Shown piece by piece: positions 8,515 through 16,801 of a DNA stretch of 64,000 nucleotides (positions are counted from its first letter, which is position 1; each line of letters opens with the position of its first letter). The DNA comes from Lederbergia graminis (GTDB taxonomy: Bacteria > Bacillota > Bacilli > Bacillales > Bacillaceae_C), in the NCBI RefSeq assembly GCF_042655485.1, contig NZ_JBHSMC010000015.1, forward strand, positions 44,558-108,557. The letters are read 5' to 3'. Below the pieces are notes generated by a model. That model ran no database searches. It was not told where the DNA came from and was given only the letters and a program-made list of their open reading frames with translations. Position numbers and translations under genes: made by a program.

Positions 8515-9369
8515 GTGCGTCGATTAGTTACAGCACTTGCGGTTATCGCATGTGTCATCTTTCTTGTACTGGGAAATTTTTATTGGAAAGAAAAAACCGA
8601 TATATCTTCATTTGCCAGAAATGAAAAAGTTGGGGACACAGTTGATGAAGATCAGAAACAATCAGAAGAGAAGAATAAAGATGAGGATGACAACTCGGAT
8701 GGAGATGCCTCGGAAGAGGAAGCCGATGTTGATTCTCTTACATTAAAAGCAGCCAATTGGCCAGAAGATGCTCGTAATGCATTGGTGACTGCTGCAGAAG
8801 CTGGCGAAGAATTTGTACTAGCTATCGTTGGTTCCCAATCTCTTGGTGGTGACGAAGGCTGGGCTTCGATGTTAGAGGAAGCCTTAGAAGAAGAATATGC
8901 TGGCGTTATGGATGTACAGATATATAAATATGAAGGTGCAACTTCACAGGAATTTGTCGAAGGTGAATATATGGAAGAAGTAGTTGCAGCAACACCTGAT
9001 TTAGTTTTACTAGAGCCATTTCCGTTAAATGATAATAGTGGCTGGATTTCTGTTGAGATGAATCAGGCAAATATCCAGACATTCGTCGATGCGTTAAATG
9101 AAGCACGTGCCGAAGATGCTCAAGATGCAGTAGTGATGTTGCAACCAGCACATCCAATTTACAATGCAACAGGCTACCCACGGCAAATTGATCAGCTGAA
9201 AGAATTTGCCGAGAGCGAAGGGTTTGAATACTTAGATCATTGGAGTGACTGGCCAGATCATGCATCCGAAGAAATTCTCGACTACTTAGAAGAAGGCCAA
9301 AGTGCCCCAAGTGAAGCAGGACACCAAGTTTGGTTTGAATATTTGCTAGAATATTTTGTGGAGAAATAG
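8515..9369 (+). CDS. Membrane-anchored SGNH/GDSL-like hydrolase
   Basis: The product has about 284 residues and an N-terminal hydrophobic anchor (LVTALAVIACVIFLVLGNFY) followed by a strongly acidic linker (about residues 40-75), so the enzyme domain should be outside the cell. SGNH features are VGSQSLGGDEGW (block I serine), the PDLVLLEPFPLND block, LQPAHPIYNATGYP and a C-terminal PSEAGHQVW with the likely catalytic histidine. The family acts on acyl or acetyl esters, so a role in removing acyl groups from the neighbouring polysaccharide is plausible. An upstream TTG (8509) would sit only one base from GGAGG, whereas the GTG at 8515 has ideal spacing, so I chose GTG. It diverges from the exopolysaccharide operon and is followed by a REP-like element and a terminator. 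Confidence 0.8.
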   Translation: MRRLVTALAVIACVIFLVLGNFYWKEKTDISSFARNEKVGDTVDEDQKQSEEKNKDEDDNSDGDASEEEADVDSLTLKAANWPEDARNALVTAAEAGEEFVLAIVGSQSLGGDEGWASMLEEALEEEYAGVMDVQIYKYEGATSQEFVEGEYMEEVVAATPDLVLLEPFPLNDNSGWISVEMNQANIQTFVDALNEARAEDAQDAVVMLQPAHPIYNATGYPRQIDQLKEFAESEGFEYLDHWSDWPDHASEEILDYLEEGQSAPSEAGHQVWFEYLLEYFVEK

Positions 9370-9370
9370 C

Positions 9371-9397
9371 GGGACATGGGGTCAGTTTCCTCGTCCC
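9371..9397 (+). repeat. REP-like GGGAC...GTCCC element
   Basis: This 27-base unit starts GGGACATGGGGTCAG and ends TCGTCCC, and lies one base after the stop codon of the SGNH hydrolase gene. The same unit, often inverted, recurs at 24.4, 30.4, 32.5, 33.9, 35.6 and 38.2 kb. Confidence 0.85.
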
Positions 9398-9404
9398 ACT
9401 ATTA

Positions 9405-9439
9405 AGAGTGCTGCTGATATAGGCAGTGCTCTTTTTTTA
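9405..9439 (+). terminator. Intrinsic terminator after SGNH hydrolase gene
   Basis: A ten-pair stem (AGAGTGCTGC with GCAGTGCTCT, including two G-T pairs) is followed by a run of seven T. It ends the plus-strand hydrolase transcript. The following 260 bases to 9698 hold no gene I can support. Confidence 0.9.
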
Positions 9440-9698
9440 TAAATGGGGAGGTGACAGTTACTTTATAGTTACACTATTGATATTCTGTTTGGTTAAGCTT
9501 AGGCATTAGACTTGTTTGGATGTCTGTCACTACCCCATTTAGTAGAGCTCTGTTATGTCTTGGAAAGAAGCTCTAGTGCCTCGTGATTTTCCTTTATCTC
9601 GATTAACTGGTGTCGCGTCACTTTGTTTCCATTGATGATTTCCTTCTTATCTTTTGACAGTCGGAATCTCCACGTTTATTTCAATTTTCCTATTCATA

Positions 9699-10274
9699 TT
9701 AATTTTTGATTTTCATTTCTCCGGTCCAGGTACTTTCTGCTACTGTTTTTCCGTAGGCATCCACGATTCGGAAAACGATGTCGTCGTCTGTATCAATCAC
9801 TTTTGTTTGCCTTAACATTCCGAGCGTGTATTGTTTCATGGACTTTGCAAAGCGCTCCTTTTCATGTGCTGGCGAATTATACCAGGCATCGGAGACAACC
9901 ATCTTCATTTGCGTATACGTACCATTGACAGGACCTATCCCTAATATAACGCCTTCTCCATTTTTGGAGACAAAATCCTCAAATCTGGCCTCAAAGTCTG
10001 CGACATATTGTTCCATTTCCTTGGCCGCTTGTGCCTCTTCCTCGGCTTTTTTGGCCTCTTCCTCCGCTTTCTCTTTCTTGCGTTCCGCTTGCTTTTGCTC
10101 ATACGCTTGTTGACGTTCCTCCCGCTCGGCTGCTCTTTCTGCTTGACGTTTCTCCAATTCAGACGGCTGATTATCCTTATCCTCTGTGTCTCCTCCGAAC
10201 ATTAGCGAGAGCACAATTAGGATTGCAAAGCCGATGACTCCCCATTTTATCCATTTCTTTTTGTTTTTTTTCAT
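9699..10274 (-). CDS. Membrane-anchored protein with charged coiled coil, unknown function
   Basis: I do not recognise this 191-residue protein. It has a lysine-rich N-terminus, one transmembrane helix (WGVIGFAILIVLSLMFGG, about residues 11-28), then a long Glu/Lys/Arg/Ala-rich helix (about 38-90) that should form a coiled coil. The C-terminal part (about 95-191) is a small mixed alpha/beta-looking domain with GVILGIGPVNGTYTQMKMVV. A single N-terminal anchor with positive residues first suggests the C-terminal domain is outside the membrane. It starts at an ATG with an AGGAG site (rev. complement of ctcctttt) and is transcribed alone. Confidence 0.75.
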   Translation of the reverse strand: MKKNKKKWIKWGVIGFAILIVLSLMFGGDTEDKDNQPSELEKRQAERAAEREERQQAYEQKQAERKKEKAEEEAKKAEEEAQAAKEMEQYVADFEARFEDFVSKNGEGVILGIGPVNGTYTQMKMVVSDAWYNSPAHEKERFAKSMKQYTLGMLRQTKVIDTDDDIVFRIVDAYGKTVAESTWTGEMKIKN

Positions 10275-10496
10275 GATTTCATTTCTCCTTTTAGTGTTTT
10301 ATTCTTGGTGAAATTGATATATTTATTCGTCTCTATCTGATTCTCTTGTTCTCAGCACTTGCATTCATGATGATTCTTTCTGGGAATGAAGGCATCTTTC
10401 GCTAGTGACCTTTTGAATGTCAGGTCTTGGCCCCATAACTCGACTTTTCCTATATTCTTTCTTTTACTGTCCAGCACCCCGAAATAACCGAAAAAA

Positions 10497-10542
10497 CCGA
10501 ACATACCCATCAATCAAATATTTGATTGATGGGTATGTTCGG
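10497..10542. repeat. Perfect 46-base palindrome, terminator-like
   Basis: CCGAACATACCC at the left end and GGGTATGTTCGG at the right are arms of an uninterrupted palindrome. On the minus strand the right-hand arm is followed by TTTTTT, so it can end minus-strand transcripts. It resembles the palindrome at 11460-11501, which differs by paired changes. The rest of the 10275-10687 gap holds no clear gene. Confidence 0.8.
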
Positions 10543-10687
10543 ATTAAATAGTTACATTTTTATGTAATAGGATCCCTTCTTCAATCCTAATACCATATCC
10601 TTTTTAGAGCTTGGTGAGATATCCAGTTCTGTAATAGTTGGTATTATTTTCTTCGACAGCGCCGGTGAAACGTCCCTCTCAACCATA

Positions 10688-11035
10688 ATGAGAACACCGT
10701 TAAAGCCAACACCTTATTTAATGAGAAAAAAGCAAAGAAACAAAGATCTAACCAACGCAATGATAACCCACCAAATCAAAGAGAGATGGTCATCGCGTCA
10801 AAGAGAAATGGAATTATTAATAAAATTATCCGAAACAGAAGAAAAGCTATACAAACTCCAACTGAGATTCGACAAACTTGAATACGAAAAAAAGTCGCTA
10901 GAAAAAAGCGTCCAAACTCTCAAAGAAACACTACACAAAACAAAAGAAAAACTCATAAACTATAACAAAGTAATGGCTCAATATCAAAACTTGGTTCTAT
11001 ACTTTAAACTAAATTTCACGAAGATTACACGTTAG
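10688..11035 (+). CDS. Small basic coiled-coil protein, unknown
   Basis: This 115-residue frame encodes a very basic, mostly helical protein with heptad-like leucines (about residues 40-95, KLSETEEKLYKLQLRFDKLE). I do not recognise a family. No good ribosome binding site lies just before the ATG, which lowers confidence, but the stop codon overlaps the base of a terminator-like hairpin and the frame is long for such AT-rich DNA. It could bind nucleic acid, but that is inference from charge only. Confidence 0.45.
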   Translation: MRTPLKPTPYLMRKKQRNKDLTNAMITHQIKERWSSRQREMELLIKLSETEEKLYKLQLRFDKLEYEKKSLEKSVQTLKETLHKTKEKLINYNKVMAQYQNLVLYFKLNFTKITR

Positions 11036-11066
11036 CGCTCCAATATACATCTGGAGTGCTATTGTT
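11032..11066 (+). terminator. Hairpin after small coiled-coil ORF
   Basis: The stem AGCGCTCCA/TGGAGTGCT starts at the stop codon and is followed by ATTGTTTTT. It fits an intrinsic terminator for the preceding frame and supports that frame being a gene. Confidence 0.6.
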
Positions 11067-11212
11067 TTTAAGGAACAAAATAACTTGTCCCATATAGGAA
11101 TTTGTCGAATACCGTTACAGTTTTCAAATGAAACATGACGCAGATTTTGTCGAAAAGTTGAAGTCGATGAGTCCAATATCGCTCTGTACTATTATTTTAC
11201 TGCTCTTGAAAA

Positions 11213-11424
11213 TTATTTTGCAGAAAGTATATTTAATCTTGCGTAACGGATTGAAAATCTTGTGAGACAGATTGATATTCTTGTAACTTAAAACGATAAT
11301 CTTGCAGAAGCGTCTGAATTACAGATTGATTCTTGCGCGATTAGATTATATTCTTGCACAATAAACTAATAATTTTGCAGTAAAGATTATATTCTTGCGA
11401 GACTTTACGATATTCTTGCAGCGA
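11213..11424. repeat. 21-bp phased CTTGCG array, degenerate short tract
   Basis: About ten CTTGC(G/A) or close variant cores occur here, most exactly 21 bases apart. It is a shorter, more decayed copy of the array at 57.9-58.9 kb. No gene lies in the 11036-11548 gap. Confidence 0.8.
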
Positions 11425-11459
11425 CTATTATATTTCCACTACTATCCTTAAACAAAAAC

Positions 11460-11501
11460 GAACACAGGTATTAATCAATTGTTTGATTAATACCTGTGTT
11501 C
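11460..11501. repeat. 42-base palindrome related to that at 10497
   Basis: Arms GAACACAGGTATTAATCAA and TTGATTAATACCTGTGTTC pair fully around a four-base loop. On the minus strand it is followed by GTTTTTG. Compared with the palindrome at 10497, the middle of the arms has changed on both sides so that pairing is kept. Confidence 0.8.
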
Positions 11502-11506
11502 TTATC

Positions 11507-11540
11507 AAAGGGGAATCCTAGGCCTAGGATTCCCCTTTTT
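11507..11540 (-). terminator. Perfect-palindrome intrinsic terminator
   Basis: AAAGGGGAATCCTAGG and its exact inverse form a 16-pair stem with A and T runs on either side, so it works in both directions. It lies eight bases beyond the stop codon of the minus-strand surface-protein gene. Confidence 0.9.
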
Positions 11541-11548
11541 CTTATGTA

Positions 11549-12409
11549 TTATACTTTACGCATCTTCCAAACAAAGAAGCCTGTTGTTAATAGTGTAATA
11601 ACGATAATCGTCATTCCTATATAATAGGAAGTTTTGCGATTATTTGTATCTATCTCTGCAGCAACTTCTGTAGGATTTTCTACTATTTCTTCTTTGGATT
11701 CTACCTGTTCATCATGATTAGAAGAATCCTCGAAATCCACAGGTTCTTCCTCTTCTTCTTGTTCTTCAGCCTCTTCGTCCTCTTTATCAACTTCCTCGTC
11801 TACTTCTTCTTCATCTTCTCCCTCAACATTCGTTGTTGTTTCTACATCAGTTGATACGGATGGTTGATCATTATTCGATGGTTGCCAAGTAGATGGTGAA
11901 GTTGGTTTTGGATTTGGTTTCTTTTCAACCGGTGTAGTAGTAGTTGGACTTTTTGGCTTATCTGGTGTTGTCGGTTTCGGATCATTTGGCTTTTTGTCTG
12001 GTTTCGTAGGCTCAGTTGGTTTCTCCGTTTTCGGAGGATTTGTTCCCTTTCCAGGTGGATCCTTCACTTCAGGCTCTTTACCTATAGGTTTTTCCTTCCC
12101 TGGCTCTGGCTTCTCAGGTTGTTTTGGTTCTACAGGTTCTTCCTCTTCATTTACCGGAGGGTTCTCCTCACCCGTACCTGGCTCCTCTGTCTCGGGTGGC
12201 GGTGTTGGTTCCGTTTCCTCTTCATCTGGAGAAGTTTCTTCGTCCTTTGGAGGAGTTTGTCCATTACCATTGTTCTCACCATTATCCGGTGATGGTTGTT
12301 CCGTATTTCCTGGTGGTTTGTTTTCCGTTGACTCCTGTGCACTAACGAATGCCGGCAAAATAAGGACACTAAGAACTAGTGCTACCACCCATTTCGTCAT
12401 CCCTCTCAC
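11549..12409 (-). CDS. Surface-anchored Pro/Glu/Thr-rich stalk protein
   Basis: This 286-residue protein has a signal peptide (VVALVLSVLILPAFVSAQ), a long low-complexity stalk of Pro, Glu, Thr and Lys (about residues 25-250) and a C-terminal membrane helix (YYIGMTIIVITLLTTGFFVW) followed by a short basic tail. This resembles cell-wall spanning surface proteins, but I see no LPXTG sorting motif, so membrane rather than sortase anchoring is likely. The later stalk is a Glu/Asp block (EEDEE-type). The GTG start has AGGGAG nine bases upstream, better than the ATG three codons later, which has no spacing. No catalytic domain is visible; a spacer or adhesion role is inference. Confidence 0.8.
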   Translation of the reverse strand: MRGMTKWVVALVLSVLILPAFVSAQESTENKPPGNTEQPSPDNGENNGNGQTPPKDEETSPDEEETEPTPPPETEEPGTGEENPPVNEEEEPVEPKQPEKPEPGKEKPIGKEPEVKDPPGKGTNPPKTEKPTEPTKPDKKPNDPKPTTPDKPKSPTTTTPVEKKPNPKPTSPSTWQPSNNDQPSVSTDVETTTNVEGEDEEEVDEEVDKEDEEAEEQEEEEEPVDFEDSSNHDEQVESKEEIVENPTEVAAEIDTNNRKTSYYIGMTIIVITLLTTGFFVWKMRKV

Positions 12410-12572
12410 AAATTACAGCTCCCTTTTTCTCTGAATCTCCTTACATTTAAGTATAGCGTAATTTTTGGCAGATTGGTTTGAAATTGGAAGAAAAATGTAG
12501 AAAATTTAATTTTCCTTTTGTTTACGATAGCACTATATTGAAGAACTACTGAGTCACAGCGCAGCTGCTTGC

Positions 12573-12744
12573 CATTGACCACAGTGCCGATTCTTTGTAT
12601 TCGCTGGAAGGGGTCGGGGCCCTGCCTGCGAATACTTAGAATCGGTTTGTCCGTGTTATACTTGCTAGCTGGTGAGCAGTTATGCTATATTCCCGCCCAC
12701 CAGCATTGCCTCACCGAACACGGACAACAAACAAGGTCAATGGT
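12573..12744. other. Cloverleaf-like structured element (three-way junction)
   Basis: Three perfect long-range helices nest in 172 bases. P1 is CCATTGACC (12573-12581) with GGTCAATGG (12736-12744). P2 is CCGATTCT..GTATTCGC with GCGAATAC..AGAATCGG (12588-12646). P3 is TTGTCCGTGTT (12648-12658) with AACACGGACAA (12718-12728). P3 contains further inner pairs, GGTGAG/CTCACC and ATGCT/AGCAT. P2 and P3 are separated by one base, giving a tight three-way junction. The GC content is well above that of the flanks. It may be a structured RNA or a small non-coding mobile unit; I do not recognise the family. Confidence 0.7.
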
Positions 12745-12777
12745 GACGGGCATGTTATAACAGAGGATTTTATGATG

Positions 12778-13154
12778 CTCGGTATAGGGGTGTCATATCT
12801 TATCATGTTTTAAGAGAATTTCGGATTATTTATACTAGGTGGATTTACATTTGGTTTGCTTCTATTTATAGCTTTTTTAACCTCTATTATAATGGTGTGG
12901 GGAATATTATCACCGTGCTTGTATATTGAACTATACCCTTAAGTGTGATTGTTCTATTACTTAGTTTAATTTTAGACAGTTATTTAAAAGTAGAAGATAG
13001 TAACAAATATACTGTAGTATTTGTATATGGTGTAGTGAAATCTATACTATTTGAAGGAATTACAGTCACAACAGAGATTAAGCTTCATTTTATGGTTAGT
13101 TGTATATTCAGTATCGGTTCCTTATTATTTGCAATTATAAAAGGTAAACAATAG
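12778..13154 (+). pseudogene. Decayed copy of the UPF0715-like membrane gene pair
   Basis: Translating from 12778 gives MLGIGVSYLIMF, a stop, then FGLFILGGFTFGLLLFIAF, which closely resembles the 48-residue peptide at 17321 (LILLGGATFGVLLYIAF). The frame at 12945-13154 (69 codons, GTG, no ribosome binding site) contains VVFVYGVVKS, resembling VILVYGTVTS of the 164-residue protein at 17472. So both genes of the 17.3-18.0 kb pair have remnants here in the same order, broken by stops and deletions. The 12410-12572 part of this gap shows nothing further. Confidence 0.65.
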
Positions 13155-13213
13155 GTTAGCGATTAAAAAAAAGATAAGGAAATTGATTACTGAAGGGGCT
13201 TAATAGGAATCTG

Positions 13214-13256
13214 AAATAAAAACAAGTGGCCGAAAATTTTGTTTTTCCGCCACTTG
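13214..13256 (-). terminator. Intrinsic terminator of the toxin-antitoxin operon
   Basis: On the minus strand CAAGTGGC and GCCACTTG form the stem, and TTTTTATTT follows. It lies 24 bases past the toxin stop codon. Confidence 0.85.
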
Positions 13257-13279
13257 CCTCTCTATTTATCATTAGCTTT

Positions 13280-13597
13280 TTAGAAGTTCAAATATCGCTT
13301 TAAATCCTTATAAAAATTTTCTCGTGGACCCATCATTATAACAAGAACTAGTTGCCCATTTGCATCCTCTTCCAATGTATAGCACAATTCATAATTCGTT
13401 CTCAGATGATTAATATCAACACAAGAGTAACCCTTTAAATCTCCTTTTTTTTGTTCTCCTAAATTTGGATCAATCCGTATATCAGTTATAGTACTATTTA
13501 TCTTATCATATAAGATCCGATCTGTTTTTCTTATCTTTTTAAGTTGCTTTGCTGCAATATTACTTAATTTGAAGGGTAACAAATCATTACGACTCAT
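13280..13597 (-). CDS. RelE/ParE-superfamily toxin
   Basis: This 105-residue protein looks like a type II toxin of the RelE/ParE fold. It shows SNIAAKQLKKIRKTDRILYDKI at the N-terminus, basic residues GDLKGYSCVDIN in the middle, a YELCYTLEE strand and a C-terminal ENFYKDLKRYL block common in this superfamily. RelE relatives cleave ribosome-bound mRNA and ParE relatives poison gyrase; which one applies cannot be told here. Its ATG overlaps the end of the antitoxin gene by 11 bases, the usual coupled arrangement. Confidence 0.85.
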   Translation of the reverse strand: MSRNDLLPFKLSNIAAKQLKKIRKTDRILYDKINSTITDIRIDPNLGEQKKGDLKGYSCVDINHLRTNYELCYTLEEDANGQLVLVIMMGPRENFYKDLKRYLNF

Positions 13598-13955
13598 TTT
13601 CTTCGTCGTCCTCCAATGAATCTAGATAATCATCTAAACTTCCTGTGATGGATGGACTCTTCAATGCTTCGTATTTCATACGATTGAGTGCATGTGGAAT
13701 CTCTTCTTTAATTTGTATAAAACGATGAACTAATTCATCACCACTGTAGCCCTCAGAAACAAGATCCTTTAAAATATCCGCGGAAAAGTCAACCGTTTCA
13801 TATTCAGCTGGTCGAATTACAATCTCCTTCCCCGTAAATTCAACTAGGACCTCATCACTAATATTCAAAGCTTCATAAAAATCCTTCGGGATATTGATCT
13901 GTCTTTGTTTAGAAACCTTTACACGCCTAATAGACTTTTTATTCAATTCACTCAT
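13587..13955 (-). CDS. AbrB/MazE-type antitoxin
   Basis: The product has about 122 residues. The N-terminal swapped-hairpin AbrB-like DNA-binding domain is clear (IRRVKVSKQRQINIPKDFYE, then EVLVEFTGKEIVIRPAE). The C-terminal acidic tail (LDDYLDSLEDDEENES) should wrap the toxin. The frame is open from 13991, but the ATG at 13955 follows GAGAGGGAGAG at good spacing. It would neutralise the RelE/ParE-like partner and repress the pair's own promoter. Confidence 0.85.
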   Translation of the reverse strand: MSELNKKSIRRVKVSKQRQINIPKDFYEALNISDEVLVEFTGKEIVIRPAEYETVDFSADILKDLVSEGYSGDELVHRFIQIKEEIPHALNRMKYEALKSPSITGSLDDYLDSLEDDEENES

Positions 13956-14182
13956 GGTTTCTCTCCCTCTCAGTAAAGTATCTGTTACCATAAGTTATGC
14001 CCCTTTTTTATAAAAAAACACAATTTCTTTAATGTTTTATTACTTTGTATCTTTATAATAAAGTTTAAATGACTTCTATTCAAGTAATCTAGACTAAATG
14101 AAGCGCCGTATATAGAGCACCTAGTGATGAAACTACCAGATAGTTTGAACTTATCACTTCAAAATATCTCTCGGTAATAATT

Positions 14183-14224
14183 TAAAAAACCGCAGCCCCC
14201 CTTATGAGGACTGCGATTTTTTTG
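14183..14224. terminator. Bidirectional intrinsic terminator
   Basis: CGCAG (14191-14195) and CTGCG (14211-14215) with additional inner pairs form a stem flanked by A and T runs. It can end the minus-strand gene at 14351. The rest of the 13956-14350 gap holds nothing I can support. Confidence 0.8.
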
Positions 14225-14350
14225 TGATTGTCTTTTATAATTGCCTATTTGATTGGGTTAAACCTGCAAGGGCAAGGAATCCCGTTATACCTTCAAGGGA
14301 TTTTATTATCGGGAAGGTTGCAAATCCACTCCTCGTATTTTCCAATGTTG

Positions 14351-15100
14351 CTATTTCTTCATCTTATCTTCAATCGTTAACTTTAATAATTCGTTTGATT
14401 TTCCAATCGTATCTAGTGCTTTATTCCGCTTATTGGCTAAGGATTGAAACCTGAGCATGTCCATCTGCTTATTATGTTGTTGGACATTAATTTCAGAGTT
14501 AACAACTGCTCTAACATCCTCCAATAATGATAAACTTCCTTGGGCATATGCTGCAGCCAGTCGCTGATTTGCTTCCTCCCGCATTTTATTTGCTCTTGCT
14601 TGTAGCTCCGCGACTGTTTTATTAAGCTCTTGTAGGCGAGATTCTCGAGCCTCAGCTCGCACTTCCGCACCTAATTTTTGGATTAGTGCCATCACTGATA
14701 CTATGTCTTGGTCATTTCGGATTGCTTCATCTATTGCTTGCGTAGCTTTCATTAATTCATTTAATTCTTGTAAACGTTGGTCTCCATCACTTATTAAGTT
14801 CAGTTGTTTTACTAATTGACTATCAATTACTCGAACACGCTCCGTCTGAACCCGCATTATCGTAGTTTGTATGTCCTCTCCTCTTAAATAGATTGGAGTA
14901 AGGCCATTAACACTGGCCAACATTTGTTGCTGTGATTGGGAATCCATTTTTTTGTAAGCTTCAATTGCTCCCATCATTTCATCTTCATACCTGTCGTTTT
15001 CAACTGCATAACTATTCTCATTTCTTACGCCTAAAAAGACTGATAAGATGATAGCTATACTCATACTGCCTATCCCTATGTTGCGAATCCACTTGTTCAT
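14351..15100 (-). CDS. Membrane-anchored coiled-coil protein, unknown
   Basis: This 249-residue protein has an N-terminal membrane anchor or signal segment (IGSMSIAIILSVFLGV, about 10-25) followed by an almost entirely helical, Gln/Glu/Ala-rich extracytoplasmic domain with coiled-coil segments (around LQELNKTVAELQARANKMRE). I do not recognise a named family. It lies 48 bases downstream of the substrate-binding lipoprotein gene on the same strand and may be co-transcribed with it. A chaperone-like or scaffolding role outside the membrane is possible but is inference from helix content only. Confidence 0.7.
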   Translation of the reverse strand: MNKWIRNIGIGSMSIAIILSVFLGVRNENSYAVENDRYEDEMMGAIEAYKKMDSQSQQQMLASVNGLTPIYLRGEDIQTTIMRVQTERVRVIDSQLVKQLNLISDGDQRLQELNELMKATQAIDEAIRNDQDIVSVMALIQKLGAEVRAEARESRLQELNKTVAELQARANKMREEANQRLAAAYAQGSLSLLEDVRAVVNSEINVQQHNKQMDMLRFQSLANKRNKALDTIGKSNELLKLTIEDKMKK

Positions 15101-15148
15101 CTTCTACATCGCCTTTCCCGATTATTTAAAAAACATCGATTTCAAGAA

Positions 15149-16396
15149 CTACTTTGGTGCTATATAGCCCGGAAAGCCTGGATTCCTTACATATTTTGCA
15201 GTTTGAATCCAATTAAAGGAACTATCTTCCTGGACTTCCCAGATATCATAATGATAGTATTGGCGATCTCCTTTTTCGTTTAGATATGTCCATCCTGTTA
15301 CACCTGCATAAGTGGCTGATCCTTTTATCATATGATTCATCAATTCTTCCCTGTCAAACGGATCTTTCAGTTGATTGATTACAGATGCTAACATGCCTGG
15401 AATATCATAGGCAAACAGTGCATCTGGAAGAAAGGTTCCTTCTGTAACAGTTTCCAATTCAGATTGAATCGTATTAAACAGGGGTGAATCAGGAATACCA
15501 AATGTCACTCCTGTTAAGTTTACTTGTGATGCTTTTTTGGCGATTTCTTTATCTTCTAAAATGACCGGACTGAGTGTAACAGTATCCGTTCCGAACCAAC
15601 GGATTTCATCCATACTATCTTCTTGGTCACTTTGTTCTAGCATGCCAGCTATTTCATCAAATGCAACAAGAACAACTGCAATCCGTTCCTTTTCCATATC
15701 AAAACTATCCACTGCGTCTGCCATTTTTTTCAAAACATGTTCCCAATCTGTTTCCTTTGGTTGATATATTATTGGCTCTGTAACCAATCCATAATATGAC
15801 TCAAATTCCTCTGTAAACAGTTTCGTTAATTCACTGCCATAAATATCATTTCGATAGACGGGAACAACCCCATATATTCCCTCATATACCAATAAATCTG
15901 CTAATGCTTTTGCTTGTTCCGTATCATCAGGAACCATTCGATAGACACTATCACCTGCAATTCCAAGGGCAGGTGAAGTGCTACTATAACTGATAACGAT
16001 AGCACCTTTTTCAGATGCCCAAGGTTGGATTCGTTCTACTTCTGCACTTGAACCAACAATAAAGATTTTATGTCCTTCAGACCATAATTTCTTAGCTTTA
16101 GATAGAACAACTTCTGGATCACTTTCACTATCCTCCACTGTAAGTTCGAATTGCAGCTCCAATCCTTCTTCTTCCCAATTTTTATTTGTATCTTCCACAC
16201 CCATCTCAATTGCTAGTTTGCGAATTTCCCCTTTTGATTCTAACTCGCCACTCAGCGGTAATAAGGCCGCCAATTTGACAACATTTTTATCCTTTTGAGT
16301 CTCCTTAACAGAACAACCAGCGACAAATAGCAGGAAAGTTAAAGAAAGAACTCCAGCTAACACAATATTAAACTTCTTAAAAATATTCTTTTTCAC
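15149..16396 (-). CDS. Branched-chain-amino-acid-type substrate-binding lipoprotein (orphan)
   Basis: This 415-residue lipoprotein has a signal peptide ending FLLFVAGC, with the cysteine near residue 28 of the chosen start. The body matches type I periplasmic binding proteins of the LivJ/receptor family: VKLAALLPLSGELESKGE, IFIVGSSAEVERIQPWASEKG, YRMVPDDTEQAKALADLL, and VVPVYRNDIYGSELTKLF. The frame runs to 16462, but a GTG at 16396 has GAGGG seven bases upstream and puts the signal peptide at the N-terminus. No permease or ATPase genes are nearby, so it may serve a transporter elsewhere or act as a sensor. The ligand is unknown. Confidence 0.85.
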   Translation of the reverse strand: MKKNIFKKFNIVLAGVLSLTFLLFVAGCSVKETQKDKNVVKLAALLPLSGELESKGEIRKLAIEMGVEDTNKNWEEEGLELQFELTVEDSESDPEVVLSKAKKLWSEGHKIFIVGSSAEVERIQPWASEKGAIVISYSSTSPALGIAGDSVYRMVPDDTEQAKALADLLVYEGIYGVVPVYRNDIYGSELTKLFTEEFESYYGLVTEPIIYQPKETDWEHVLKKMADAVDSFDMEKERIAVVLVAFDEIAGMLEQSDQEDSMDEIRWFGTDTVTLSPVILEDKEIAKKASQVNLTGVTFGIPDSPLFNTIQSELETVTEGTFLPDALFAYDIPGMLASVINQLKDPFDREELMNHMIKGSATYAGVTGWTYLNEKGDRQYYHYDIWEVQEDSSFNWIQTAKYVRNPGFPGYIAPK

Positions 16397-16570
16397 AAAC
16401 TTTCCCTCAACCTTATTATCTTTTTGGATTTTTATTGATTGGTTTTCTAGCAACATGTGCAAAAGCGCAGGAAAGAGCTGGATAGACTTCTCTAAAATTA
16501 GCCTAATTATCTTCCGGCCTCGGAATGATCACGACTTTAAATATACCTGATACAAACACATCGTTGCGGG

Positions 16571-16801
16571 TTATACCTGGATAACAAAACCATCTCCACT
16601 AACTTCTTCTAAAGTGACTTTGTGTGGGGGGATTTCTGGAGTTTGATCATCATTATCTGTATCTGCGGATTCTTCTTCTAGTGTAGTTGTTTCAGTAGAC
16701 GTATTTCGTACTTTTTTCGGTGAAAAGCATAAAAATAAGCCTATAGTAACCGCAACTAAACAAATCCCTAAAATGACATAAAAAACGCTCCTTTTAGCCA
16801 T
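16571..16801 (-). CDS. Small membrane-anchored protein
   Basis: This 76-residue protein starts at an ATG with GGAGA eight bases upstream. One transmembrane helix (VFYVILGICLVAVTIGLFLCF) is followed by a Thr/Glu/Asp-rich stretch and a short KVTLEEVSGDGFVIQV tail. I do not recognise it. It lies upstream of the binding-protein gene on the same strand. Confidence 0.6.
   Translation of the reverse strand: MAKRSVFYVILGICLVAVTIGLFLCFSPKKVRNTSTETTTLEEESADTDNDDQTPEIPPHKVTLEEVSGDGFVIQV

Noticed and set aside
11994..12434. Plus-strand Gly/Ser-rich frame opposite the stalk protein
   Set aside because: It is a shadow of the Pro/Glu/Thr-rich gene on the minus strand, whose signal peptide, start site and terminator are convincing.
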